This document shows positions 27,077 to 34,253 of a stretch of 63,830 nt of DNA, piece by piece. The translations under genes and the position numbers were made by a program. Every line of letters begins with the position of its first letter. Positions within the stretch are counted from its first letter, which is position 1. The notes below the pieces were generated by a model. The model saw only the letters and a list, made by a program, of their open reading frames with translations. It had not been told where the DNA came from and did no database searches. The stretch spans positions 1 to 63,830 of the forward strand of contig CAAGGT010000006.1 in NCBI GenBank assembly GCA_900769465.1, read 5' to 3'. Source of the DNA: Bacteroidaceae bacterium. Its GTDB lineage: Bacteria > Bacteroidota > Bacteroidia > Bacteroidales > Bacteroidaceae.

Positions 27077-28300
27077 TTATTTAAATTTCTTAATTATTAA
27101 TGTCGAATTTGTTCCGCCAAAGCCGAATGAGTTGCTCAAGAATGTATCGAACTCAATGTCAACCCTTTCGGTCGGTATGTTTATGTTTGCCGATGCCTCA
27201 TCGGGCTCTTCAAAGTTCAGGTTGGCCGCAATGAAATTGTTGTTCATCATCAGCAATGAGTAGATGATTTCACTTGCACCGGCCATCCACATCTCATGCC
27301 CTGTAAATGACTTTGTCGATGCCACGTAGGGCTTGTGCTCGCCGAACACCTCTGCTATGGCTTTCGCCTCATTCATATCACCTATGGGTGTTGAAGTGGC
27401 GTGTGCATTCACATACTTGATTTCAGAGAGGTCAATGCCAGCATCGCGTATTGCCATCTGCAATGAGCGCTTTGGACCATCGACGTTAGGCACTGAGATA
27501 TGCTCGCCGTTCGATGAGAATCCGTAGCCTATTACCTCGCCAAGAATTGTCGCACCGCGCTTTACAGCCGATTCGTAGCTCTCAAGGATAACAGTTGCAG
27601 CACCACCGCTGGGTACAAGACCATCGCGGTTCTTGTCGAACGGACGTGAAGCCTTTGTAGGCTCATCCTCGCGTGTCGAGAATGCGTTCAGGGCATCAAA
27701 GTTACCGACAGAATACTTGTTAACCTCCTCGGCACCACCGCATATCACACACTCCTGCAAGCCCTGCTTGATGAGCATATAACCCATACCTATTGAGTGC
27801 GAACCGCTGGCGCAGGCACCTGATATGGTGAAGTTGATGCCTCTGAGGTTGAATATTGTCGAGAGGTTCATTGTGATGGTTGAGTTCATTGACTGGAAAA
27901 TGTTGCCCGAACCCACCAGCACGGTGTTCTTCTTCTCTCTTATGACATCAATACCGGTAATCACTGCCTCGGCACTGCTGTCGTTGCCATAGAGTATGCC
28001 AACCTCGTTCTCTGTAAGGAACTGGTTGTCAATGCCTGCCTGTGCCATGGCTTCAACCGTTGCCAGGTATGCATACTGTCCGTGTTCGGGGATGCAAAGG
28101 CGCTGACGGCGGTCGAGCATTCCCTTGAGATTGGGCTTCTCCAATATACCGCACAAAGATGAACGGTAGCCAATCTCCTTTCTGTCCGGTGCAATGCCAA
28201 TTCCCGACTTTCCCTCAAAGAGCGACTTCAATACCTCTTCTTTATTCTTTCCGATGCAGGAATATATTCCCATTCCTGTGATAACAACTCTGCGTGTCAT
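27077..28300 (-). CDS. Beta-ketoacyl-ACP synthase, FabF-like (intact triad)
   Basis: A 407-residue condensing enzyme. Cys163 in TISGACASGSH, His in VNAHATSTPIGD and His in STKSFTGHEMWMAGASE make a complete KAS II triad; the C-terminus has NSFGFGGTNSTL. It starts one base after the ketoreductase stop and precedes ACP 1. Of the three intact ketosynthases in the operon this is the most like a standard elongating enzyme, and it may make the first extension of the aryl starter; this is inference from gene order. Confidence 0.92.
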   Translation of the reverse strand: MTRRVVITGMGIYSCIGKNKEEVLKSLFEGKSGIGIAPDRKEIGYRSSLCGILEKPNLKGMLDRRQRLCIPEHGQYAYLATVEAMAQAGIDNQFLTENEVGILYGNDSSAEAVITGIDVIREKKNTVLVGSGNIFQSMNSTITMNLSTIFNLRGINFTISGACASGSHSIGMGYMLIKQGLQECVICGGAEEVNKYSVGNFDALNAFSTREDEPTKASRPFDKNRDGLVPSGGAATVILESYESAVKRGATILGEVIGYGFSSNGEHISVPNVDGPKRSLQMAIRDAGIDLSEIKYVNAHATSTPIGDMNEAKAIAEVFGEHKPYVASTKSFTGHEMWMAGASEIIYSLLMMNNNFIAANLNFEEPDEASANINIPTERVDIEFDTFLSNSFGFGGTNSTLIIKKFK

Positions 28301-28301
28301 A

Positions 28302-29039
28302 TTAAGTATAGATTCCTCCGTTAATAGATATTACTTCACCTGTTATGTATGCGGCAGCATCCGATACAAGGAAGGCAACGAGTTCTGCAACCTCCTCGGC
28401 CTCGCCGAAACGACCCAGCGGCACGAGCTTCTTCAGTTCAGGCTCGTTGAGGTCGGCTGTCATGTCGCTCTTTATGAATCCCGGTGCTACGGCATTCACG
28501 GTGATGCGCTTCTTTGCAACCTCCTGTGCCAGCGCTTTTGTCGCTGCTATCAGGCCGCCCTTTGCTGCCGAGTAGTTTGTCTGTCCGGGCATTCCCTTGA
28601 TACCCGACAATGATGCCACATTGACAATGCGGCCCCATTTGTTGACAAGCAAATCCTTGAGAAGCGGCTGTGTGACATTGAAGAAACCGTCGAGTGATGT
28701 CGAGAGAACGCTTCTCCAGTCGCTCTCGCCCATCCACATCATAAGGTTGTCCTTGCGTACACCCGCATTGTTCACTATGACCGAGATGTACTCGTTCTCG
28801 TGGTTCGATTTCCATTGCTGCAACGCCTCGGTCACAGCCTTGCCGTCGCTCACGTCAAAAGGCAGCAGTTCTGCCTGTCCGCCGTTCTCCACAATCTCAT
28901 CGAGGGTCTTTTGTGCCGCATCGATGTTTGATGCATAGTTTATTATAATAGCAAAACCCTGTGAAGCGAGTTTCAATGCTATTGCACGTCCGATGCCCCT
29001 GCTTGCGCCGGTCACCAGAGCATATTTCTTACCTTCCAT
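28302..29039 (-). CDS. 3-oxoacyl-ACP reductase, FabG-like SDR
   Basis: A 245-residue short-chain dehydrogenase. TGASRGIG (NADPH loop), NNAG, the Ser in NVASLSG and the YSAAK catalytic pair are all present, with the C-terminal ITGEVISINGGIYT typical of FabG. In the pathway it reduces each beta-keto unit before dehydration. No enoyl reductase is encoded in the operon, which is what leaves the chain fully conjugated. It sits 15 bases after the ammonia-lyase gene and one base before a ketosynthase gene. Confidence 0.93.
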   Translation of the reverse strand: MEGKKYALVTGASRGIGRAIALKLASQGFAIIINYASNIDAAQKTLDEIVENGGQAELLPFDVSDGKAVTEALQQWKSNHENEYISVIVNNAGVRKDNLMMWMGESDWRSVLSTSLDGFFNVTQPLLKDLLVNKWGRIVNVASLSGIKGMPGQTNYSAAKGGLIAATKALAQEVAKKRITVNAVAPGFIKSDMTADLNEPELKKLVPLGRFGEAEEVAELVAFLVSDAAAYITGEVISINGGIYT

Positions 29040-29054
29040 ATCTGTGTTTGTGTT

Positions 29055-30566
29055 TTATTTCTTGAGCAATTCAATGACTGCTGCAATCTCCTTGTACTTT
29101 GGTGTGTCCTCGACGAATGTCGGCACAATAGCGCGTACCTTGTCATACAACTCGCGTGTTGTGGGGGCTAGTCTGTCTGCAATCTTCAGGCAATCCACAG
29201 CCTGTACTAAAGCCATCATATGTATTGCCATCACCTGGTAGCTGTTGTCAATGACGCGCTGGCAGATGAGTGCCGAGTTCGTACCCATTGAAACGATGTC
29301 CTGATTGTCGTTGTTGTTGGGGATTGAGTGTACATACATCGGGTTGGAGAGTGTCTGGCACTCGGCTGTAGTTGATGTCGCTGTGAACTGTGATGCCTGC
29401 AGGCCATAGTTCAAGCCGAGTACACCCAGGTTTACGAACGGAGGCAGAATGCCGTTGATGCGGTCGTGGAACAGATAGTTCATCTGTCGCTCGGCCAGCA
29501 TTGTCATCTTTGTGACAGCAATCTTCAGTTTGTCCATTTCAAAAGATACGTAGTCACCGTGGAAGTTGCCGCCGTGTATCACGGTCTGGTTCTGCGGGTC
29601 TACGATAGGGTTGTCGTCGGCCGAGTTCAACTCGTTGACAATCACCTTCTCCACATTCTCGATGGTGTCCCATACCGGGCCCAGTATCTGTGGAATGCAA
29701 CGCAATGAATAGTATGGCTGTACCTTGTGTTCGAATACATCCTCTTCGCTCTTGTGGTAAAGCTCCTCCTCGCGGTTCAACAACATCTTGCTGCCTTCGG
29801 CCATTGCACGCATCTTTGCTGCCACAGTCTGCTGTCCGGCGTGGTGCTTAACCCCGTTGAGAACCTCTGACATGAGGTCGTCGTATGACGATGCAATCTC
29901 ATTCATCAGCACTGATGCCTTGAGTGACCAGTCGAGCAGGCGCTTTGCATCGAACAGGTTGATGAAACCTATACCGGTCATCACCGCTGTACCGTTTGTC
30001 ACGGCGAGTCCTTCGCGCACGTACATCTTTAATGGTTCTAATCCAAGCTCGGCAAATACCTCGCCTGTCTCCCTGCGCTTGCCCTCGTAGAACACCTCGC
30101 CCTCACCAATGAGCGCCAGGGCAATATGTGCAAGCTGAACCAGGTCACCGCTTGCACCAACGCTGCCGTGTTGTGGAATGACCGGATAGATGCCACGGTT
30201 CAGGAATTCTACAAGCAGCTCGCAAGTCTGTATGTTTACGCCCGAATGTGCCTGAAGGAATGTCATCAGGCGGGCAAGCATTGCTGCGCGTACACAAATC
30301 ACCGGCAAAGGCTCACCGGCACCGGTTGAGTGGCTGCGTATGATATTGTACTGCAATTCGCTCAAACGGGCATCGTCAATGCGCCACTGCGCCATTGGAC
30401 CGAATCCTGTATTTATGCCATAGATGACCTTGTCCTTTGAGAAAGACTCCAGGAAACCGAAGCAATTGTTTATGTCGCGTTTAATCTCCTCGCTCAACTC
30501 AATTTTCTCTCCCCCTTCTACAATAGCCTTTATCTCGTGCGTCTGCAACTTGTTACTGATAATCAT
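29055..30566 (-). CDS. Aromatic amino acid ammonia-lyase, tyrosine ammonia-lyase-like
   Basis: A 503-residue MIO-dependent lyase. The MIO-forming triad Ala138-Ser139-Gly140 is seen in HGSVGASGDLVQL; INTGFGPMAQ (with the neighbouring catalytic Tyr49 in IYG), the NNNDNQDIVSMGTNSA segment and QYYSLRC-like PYYSLRCIPQ are intact. Automatic tools would call this histidine ammonia-lyase. It instead tracks the Flavobacterium johnsoniae flexirubin-cluster enzyme, described as a tyrosine ammonia-lyase: same IRSHSxGxGxPL selectivity region, same VQPYYSLRC and LSNPMYVHSIPNNN stretches as I recall them. No histidine-utilisation genes are nearby, and it heads the pigment operon. Predicted product: 4-coumarate, the aryl starter. 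Confidence 0.87.
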   Translation of the reverse strand: MIISNKLQTHEIKAIVEGGEKIELSEEIKRDINNCFGFLESFSKDKVIYGINTGFGPMAQWRIDDARLSELQYNIIRSHSTGAGEPLPVICVRAAMLARLMTFLQAHSGVNIQTCELLVEFLNRGIYPVIPQHGSVGASGDLVQLAHIALALIGEGEVFYEGKRRETGEVFAELGLEPLKMYVREGLAVTNGTAVMTGIGFINLFDAKRLLDWSLKASVLMNEIASSYDDLMSEVLNGVKHHAGQQTVAAKMRAMAEGSKMLLNREEELYHKSEEDVFEHKVQPYYSLRCIPQILGPVWDTIENVEKVIVNELNSADDNPIVDPQNQTVIHGGNFHGDYVSFEMDKLKIAVTKMTMLAERQMNYLFHDRINGILPPFVNLGVLGLNYGLQASQFTATSTTAECQTLSNPMYVHSIPNNNDNQDIVSMGTNSALICQRVIDNSYQVMAIHMMALVQAVDCLKIADRLAPTTRELYDKVRAIVPTFVEDTPKYKEIAAVIELLKK

Positions 30567-30659
30567 TGCTTTGTTGTGTTTTATGTTTGTGTAATAGATG
30601 TGTTCAAATGTCTGTGTCCAAAAACATCAAGCCTAATGACGGAAATTGACGTATGAATG

Positions 30660-30686
30660 CAAAAATATATTAAAATGTTTAAACAA
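30660..30686 (-). promoter_or_regulatory. Likely promoter of the aryl polyene operon
   Basis: On the minus strand TATTTTTG (30660-30667) matches the Bacteroidetes -7 box TAnnTTTG; a weak ATTG -33 element (TTG at 30684-30686) lies 16 bases upstream, slightly short of the usual spacing. It lies about 95 bases before the ammonia-lyase start and nothing else in the 22-kb operon has a gap large enough for a promoter. Confidence 0.55.
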
Positions 30687-30843
30687 TAATGGATTTTGTA
30701 CTTTTTTTGAGCAGTAAGTTGAAAAAATACAGGATTTTGTCCTATATCAAGGTGTCGTGCCACAGCTCTTTGTGTATTAACCTTTTGTGCTGCAATGAGA
30801 GGGTGTTGTGTTGGCCTGTGTTCAAAAATAAGAAAAAGATTTG

Positions 30844-30931
30844 AAAATTGACAATGCCGTCTTATCGCATCCCGCAGGGCGTGACTTCGCCACGCAGTCT
30901 GCGACCAACTGCTGCCGTCGTTGTCGATTTT
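30844..30931. repeat. Palindromic dispersed repeat, copy A
   Basis: An 88-base unit bounded by AAAATTGACAA and TTGTCGATTTT, which are inverted repeats with one mismatch. Inside it are smaller inverted repeats (CGCAG/CTGCG and GCGTG/CACGC). It is followed by a related unit in direct orientation and a third copy lies at the end of the window. The stretch from the promoter at 30686 to this repeat shows nothing else. Confidence 0.7.
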
Positions 30932-30954
30932 TAAAAAGAAAAGGGAGTGAAGTG

Positions 30955-31043
30955 AAAATTGACAACACTCGCTTTTCGCAACCCATGCGGTACTACTGGC
31001 GCGGTGCTACGCGTGACCTCTTGCTGCTCGCGTTGTCGATTTT
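30955..31043. repeat. Palindromic dispersed repeat, copy B
   Basis: An 89-base unit with the same boundaries as copy A (AAAATTGACAA to TTGTCGATTTT) and the same inner landmarks (TTCGCAACCC, GCGTGACC, CTTGCTGCTC) but otherwise diverged. It lies 23 bases after copy A. Confidence 0.7.
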
Positions 31044-31059
31044 AACAAATACACACGAG

Positions 31060-31214
31060 ACGAGATAGGTATCTCACAAGCGGCATTGAACAACCATTTC
31101 AGCAAATTGGGAGAGAATGATGAACCTATATATAAAGACATAGAGTGTACCATTAGAAAAGGTGCACTCTATGTCAAATCCACCACAAGGAGGCGCAAGA
31201 AGCAAGTAGAATAA
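31060..31214 (+). pseudogene. 3' tail of an unrecognised open frame
   Basis: A plus-strand frame without a start codon reads RDEIGISQAALNNHFSKLGE and ends KSTTRRRKKQVE-stop at 31214. It looks protein-like (helix-turn-helix-like ISQAALNNHF, basic tail) and runs out of the repeat copy B, so it is probably the remnant of a gene cut by the repeat or by a deletion. I do not recognise the family. Confidence 0.35.
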
Positions 31215-31255
31215 AAAATAATATTTAATTATTCGGTATAAATCATAAAACATAT

Positions 31256-31263
31256 TACATTTG
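31256..31263 (+). promoter_or_regulatory. -7 box before the structured leader
   Basis: TACATTTG followed by C fits the Bacteroidetes -7 consensus. Transcription would begin near 31270 and read through the structured element into the gene at 31571, giving a leader of about 300 bases. A -33 TTTG is not evident. Confidence 0.45.
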
Positions 31264-31345
31264 CAAAAACACGATAAAAACACTTGCCTATGAAGCATTG
31301 ACAAATTAAAGATATATAGACAAAGAAGCGTTAGCTTGTATTCTT

Positions 31346-31530
31346 GCTTATCGAAATTCGCCAAATTTTAATTAAGCCACAAGAGTAAAAGTTAATGCTC
31401 ACGTCATTATATGGCGTGGGCTTTTACTCGTATATGTGGCATAGGTGTTTGGCGATACCTCGATAAGCGTAGACGAAGTTTTAGTCCGCGCTTTCTTTTT
31501 TTGTCTGCACTTTCGGGATTTTACGGACTA
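31346..31530 (+). ncRNA. Candidate structured RNA / long structured leader
   Basis: The sequence folds into nested helices. Outer stem: 31346-31365 with 31448-31468 (GCTTATCGA and CGCCAAA against TTTGGCG and TCGATAAGC, internal loop AATT/ATACC). Inner stems: GCCACA/TGTGGC (31376-31381 with 31435-31440), GAGTAAAAG/CTTTTACTC (31383-31391 with 31421-31429) and CTCACGTC/GGCGTGGG. A separate hairpin TAGTCCG/CGGACTA spans 31482-31530. Wobble pairs inside the inner helix suggest RNA rather than DNA symmetry. It could be a cis-regulator of the next gene or a free small RNA; I cannot match it to a named family. Confidence 0.55.
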
Positions 31531-31570
31531 TTAAGATGATTGAAAATACAAACACTAAATTATTAAGATT

Positions 31571-32110
31571 ATGAGTAAAAAGGAAGATGACACAACTCCA
31601 TTGGAAAAGTTTATAGGAGCTGTAATTGTTTTAGTCATTGTATTTTTTGTTTACAGATGTAAATGGTCGGACAATGACAACGATAGTAAATATGATAAGA
31701 AAATTGCAAAAACAGAAAAAGTTGCAGGTTTTGTAGGTACATATACAACTACAGATGCTGTGGGTACAAAGCTAACATTCATACTTTCAGAAGACGGAAC
31801 GGTTAAATGCCATGAGGAATACAAAACTGTTTATGGGGTCGCAAATTCCTATTCGAAAAACAATGAATACGGTAAGTATAAACAAACAGCGACAAAGACT
31901 CACTATGGTTCTTGGAACGATATGTTCAAGAGCGGGAAACAGTGTTGGCTAACTATTAAGAACGGTCCTACACTATATTATAGCGCAAATGAAACATCAG
32001 AAACATCATATAGTTATAACTACATTATTTATGATGGTTATATGTATGTAGGAAGTAATGATGCTGATGCAAAACATCCTATGAGACGTTTGAAACTAAC
32101 AAAAAGATAA
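31571..32110 (+). CDS. Orphan membrane-anchored protein of unknown function
   Basis: A 179-residue protein: charged N-terminus, one membrane segment (FIGAVIVLVIVFFVYR, about 14-29), then an exported or cytoplasmic beta-rich domain with GFVGTYTTTDAVGTKLTFIL and NGPTLYYSANETSETSYSYN, resembling lipocalin-like strands but with no motif I can name. The gene is strongly AT-rich with AAA/AAT/ATA codons, unlike its neighbours, and follows the structured leader. A second orphan membrane gene begins 12 bases after it, so the two likely form an operon of foreign origin. Confidence 0.7.
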   Translation: MSKKEDDTTPLEKFIGAVIVLVIVFFVYRCKWSDNDNDSKYDKKIAKTEKVAGFVGTYTTTDAVGTKLTFILSEDGTVKCHEEYKTVYGVANSYSKNNEYGKYKQTATKTHYGSWNDMFKSGKQCWLTIKNGPTLYYSANETSETSYSYNYIIYDGYMYVGSNDADAKHPMRRLKLTKR

Positions 32111-32122
32111 ATACGCACTAAT

Positions 32123-32734
32123 ATGGAAAAGAATGAATATTGGATTTGCCCTGAATGTGGTTCTGAGGTTGATATGAATAAAAACGGATGTTGGAGATGC
32201 CGTTTTGTAACTGACGATGTGTCAAAATACAAATACAACAGGAAAGCAGAATTCGTTAGCAATTTAAAGATAATGTCAATCGTCATAGCTTCGTTAATTG
32301 CTTTTATTGCTCTATCTATTTTTCTGATTATTTGTGTCGACAACTACTATATAGAAAAACAGACTCGTATAGTAATGGAACAGAAGGCACGTGAGCAACA
32401 AATTAAAGAATTTGAGCAACATCTAAGTAATATGCAAATTAGAGAAGAAGAAAGAAGAGAAGAAGAAAGAAGAGAATACGATAAACAAAGATTTCAATCA
32501 AAACAAAATAATGCTCTACAAAAAATAAATAATCTTGAAAATCAATACCATAATTGTTTAGCACAATATGGTAACGCTAATGGGGCTTACGAACAAATTC
32601 ATATTCAAAAAGAGATGGAACGTATATTAGAAGGCATCAATAATATTGCTGCTAAAGAAAATTTACCTTATAAAATAATCAAAAATGTTCAAGCAAGAGC
32701 TCGAATGGACATAGCAAAACGTTATGGTCATTAA
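32123..32734 (+). CDS. Zinc-ribbon, transmembrane and coiled-coil protein of unknown function
   Basis: A 203-residue protein with three clear parts: an N-terminal zinc ribbon (CPECGSEV … CWRC, residues 9-26), a membrane helix (IMSIVIASLIAFIALSIFLI, about 50-69) and a long charged coiled coil (about 80-160) with a short tandem REEERREEERRE stretch. It is AT-rich and follows the membrane protein at 31571-32110 by 12 bases. Zinc ribbon plus TM plus coiled coil is a sensor-like architecture, but no family is recognised and no function is proposed. Confidence 0.7.
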   Translation: MEKNEYWICPECGSEVDMNKNGCWRCRFVTDDVSKYKYNRKAEFVSNLKIMSIVIASLIAFIALSIFLIICVDNYYIEKQTRIVMEQKAREQQIKEFEQHLSNMQIREEERREEERREYDKQRFQSKQNNALQKINNLENQYHNCLAQYGNANGAYEQIHIQKEMERILEGINNIAAKENLPYKIIKNVQARARMDIAKRYGH

Positions 32735-32809
32735 GATTTAACAGAGTATATCCCCACAAAGAATGTATCAATACGACCAAATATTAAGGTTATATTGATA
32801 CATTTTTAG

Positions 32810-33085
32810 TTTGATACAACTCTTCTTGATGGTGAGGTAGATGACATCCTTGCAATGTGTTGTAAATTAGATAGTTTGTGGTGTGATGCATCGCTTGAAA
32901 CTTGCCAAAAACTGCAAAATCTGCTCTTCCCGAATGGAGTTTTGTGGGATAAGGATAAAGACAATTATCGAACCTTTGATGAGAATGAGGCACTGTCAAT
33001 AATTGCTCGATTATCAGTAAATTACAAAAATAAAAAAGAGGAAAATTCTTTCGAATTATCCTCTTTTGTCCAATCGTGCGCGTGA
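32810..33085 (+). pseudogene. Remnant of a serine recombinase (C-terminal fragment)
   Basis: An open stretch after a stop at 32807-32809 reads FDTTLLDGEVDDILAM, then LQNLLFPNGVLWDKDKDNYR and LSIIARLSVNYKNKKEE, ending in a stop at 33085. The second segment follows the C-terminal pattern of Bacteroidetes large serine recombinases (…LQNLVFPEGI.YDKENDxYRT… then …LIA.LS..Y..KK…), as I recall it. The catalytic N-terminal domain and zinc ribbon are missing. It ends inside the 3' end of the tRNA-Leu gene, a typical integration site. Probably what is left of the integrase of a lost element. Confidence 0.5.
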
Positions 33086-33158
33086 TAGGACTCGAACCTA
33101 CACGTCGCAAAACACCAGATCCTAAGTCTGGCGCGTCTACCAATTTCGCCACACGCGC
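33077..33158 (-). tRNA. tRNA-Leu (anticodon UAG)
   Basis: Reverse strand gives a complete class II tRNA: acceptor GCGCGTG/CACGCGC with discriminator A, D-loop AAATTGGTAGAC, anticodon stem CCAGA/TCTGG around CTTAGGA (anticodon TAG), a long variable arm and T-arm GTAGGTTCGAGTCCTAT. The 3' CCA is not encoded. The AT-rich accessory patch abuts its 3' end. Confidence 0.95.
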
Positions 33159-33207
33159 GACTGTTTTTGCTTTTGCGGGTACAAAGGTAGGATAAAAAAA
33201 CGAATTA

Positions 33208-34248
33208 TCAACTCTCTTGCTCCTCTTTTTTGCTGTAGTATTCAAAAATAAGGGCTTTTGCCGTTTCTATGATTGTGTCGCGTCCTTTTTCCCAATCTTC
33301 GCTTGTTATGTCTGCCTTTATGTCGGGAGCGATGCCGAACTCGGTGTGCCTGTAATCAACGTCTAATGTGGGGCAGGCCGAAAGGCGTACACTCCACCCG
33401 TTGGGTAGTGTGCTGTTGAGTGGCATTCCGCTGCCTCCGCCGGTCTTGTCGCCCACTATGGCAACGTGGGGCAGCTCACGCATTATTAGCACAAAGTGGT
33501 TGGCGGCACTGTACACGCTCCTGTTGGTGAGTACCACCACCGGGCGCAGCCATCTTGCCCCTTCGCTTGGCTCAAGATAGAGCGGTTCCGGGGCCGAAAA
33601 ATCATCGTGTCCTTTGCCGGTCTTGTGCTGCATATATCCGTAGTGTATCTTCTCGTTGATGAACGACGATGCCAATTTTTCGGCCGACGTTATCATTCCG
33701 CCGCCATTGCCTCGTATGTCCAGTATGATGGCCTTGCACTCCCTCATGGCATAGAGCATGAGTGTGAGGTTGTTTGTCCCGAATCCATTGGAGAAACTCT
33801 CTACATACATATAGCCTATGCTGTCGGGGAGTATGTTGTACTTTATTCCGTTGGTAAGCTTGAAATCTGTGCCCAGGTAGTTGCGTTGTATTGAGTCACT
33901 GAAGTTTATTGGGTGCTGCAAGTGCCAGTCCCAATAGTAGCTTGTGCCGTGCATTGACATCAGGTTTACGTGCCCGTCGCGCAGCTCCCTGAGCATATCT
34001 CCTAGCAGTTCAAAGAGTATTATTTCGTCGCGACAAGTGTCGGCTATTGGTTTGTACTTGCGGTAGACGGCGTTCCAGTCGAGCCCGAACTCCTTCTCGG
34101 CCTGGTCAAAGAAGCAATAATGCTCGTCAACCAGTTGCCATAGCGCCTCAAAGTTGGCATTGCCGCTATTGTCGAATTCATCACCATCTATGCAGCCTGT
34201 GAGGAGTATTAGTGAGGTGATTATATATGTGAGTAATTTCTTGGGCAT
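33208..34248 (-). CDS. S41-family (C-terminal-processing-like) peptidase, lipoprotein
   Basis: A 346-residue envelope serine peptidase of the S41/tricorn-like group. It has a signal peptide with lipobox (LLTGC, Cys19), the LRDGHVNL motif near residue 92, ILDIRGNGGG near 177 and the nucleophile Ser in NRSVYSAANHF near 250. No PDZ domain is obvious. It is the last of three genes (parC, DUF3316 protein, this) with a 5-base gap to the one before. S41 lipoproteins are numerous in Bacteroidales; substrate unknown. Confidence 0.87.
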   Translation of the reverse strand: MPKKLLTYIITSLILLTGCIDGDEFDNSGNANFEALWQLVDEHYCFFDQAEKEFGLDWNAVYRKYKPIADTCRDEIILFELLGDMLRELRDGHVNLMSMHGTSYYWDWHLQHPINFSDSIQRNYLGTDFKLTNGIKYNILPDSIGYMYVESFSNGFGTNNLTLMLYAMRECKAIILDIRGNGGGMITSAEKLASSFINEKIHYGYMQHKTGKGHDDFSAPEPLYLEPSEGARWLRPVVVLTNRSVYSAANHFVLIMRELPHVAIVGDKTGGGSGMPLNSTLPNGWSVRLSACPTLDVDYRHTEFGIAPDIKADITSEDWEKGRDTIIETAKALIFEYYSKKEEQES

Positions 34249-34253
34249 AGGTC

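Noticed and set aside
29055..30566. Histidine utilisation (hut) operon
   Set aside because: No urocanase, imidazolonepropionase or formiminotransferase nearby; the gene begins a pigment operon.
8356..30566. True flexirubin cluster with dialkylresorcinol synthesis
   Set aside because: No DarA/DarB-like aromatase or resorcinol-forming ketosynthase is seen among the 21 genes.
30581..30763. 60-residue minus-strand frame before the ammonia-lyase
   Set aside because: Covers the promoter region, low complexity and no ribosome site.
30841..31043. CRISPR array suggested by two spaced repeats
   Set aside because: Only two units, each a diverged palindrome of 88 bases with unlike interiors; no short identical repeats and no cas genes.
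32790..33245. 151-residue minus-strand frame across tRNA-Leu
   Set aside because: It covers the tRNA gene and translates the tRNA sequence; no protein-like pattern.
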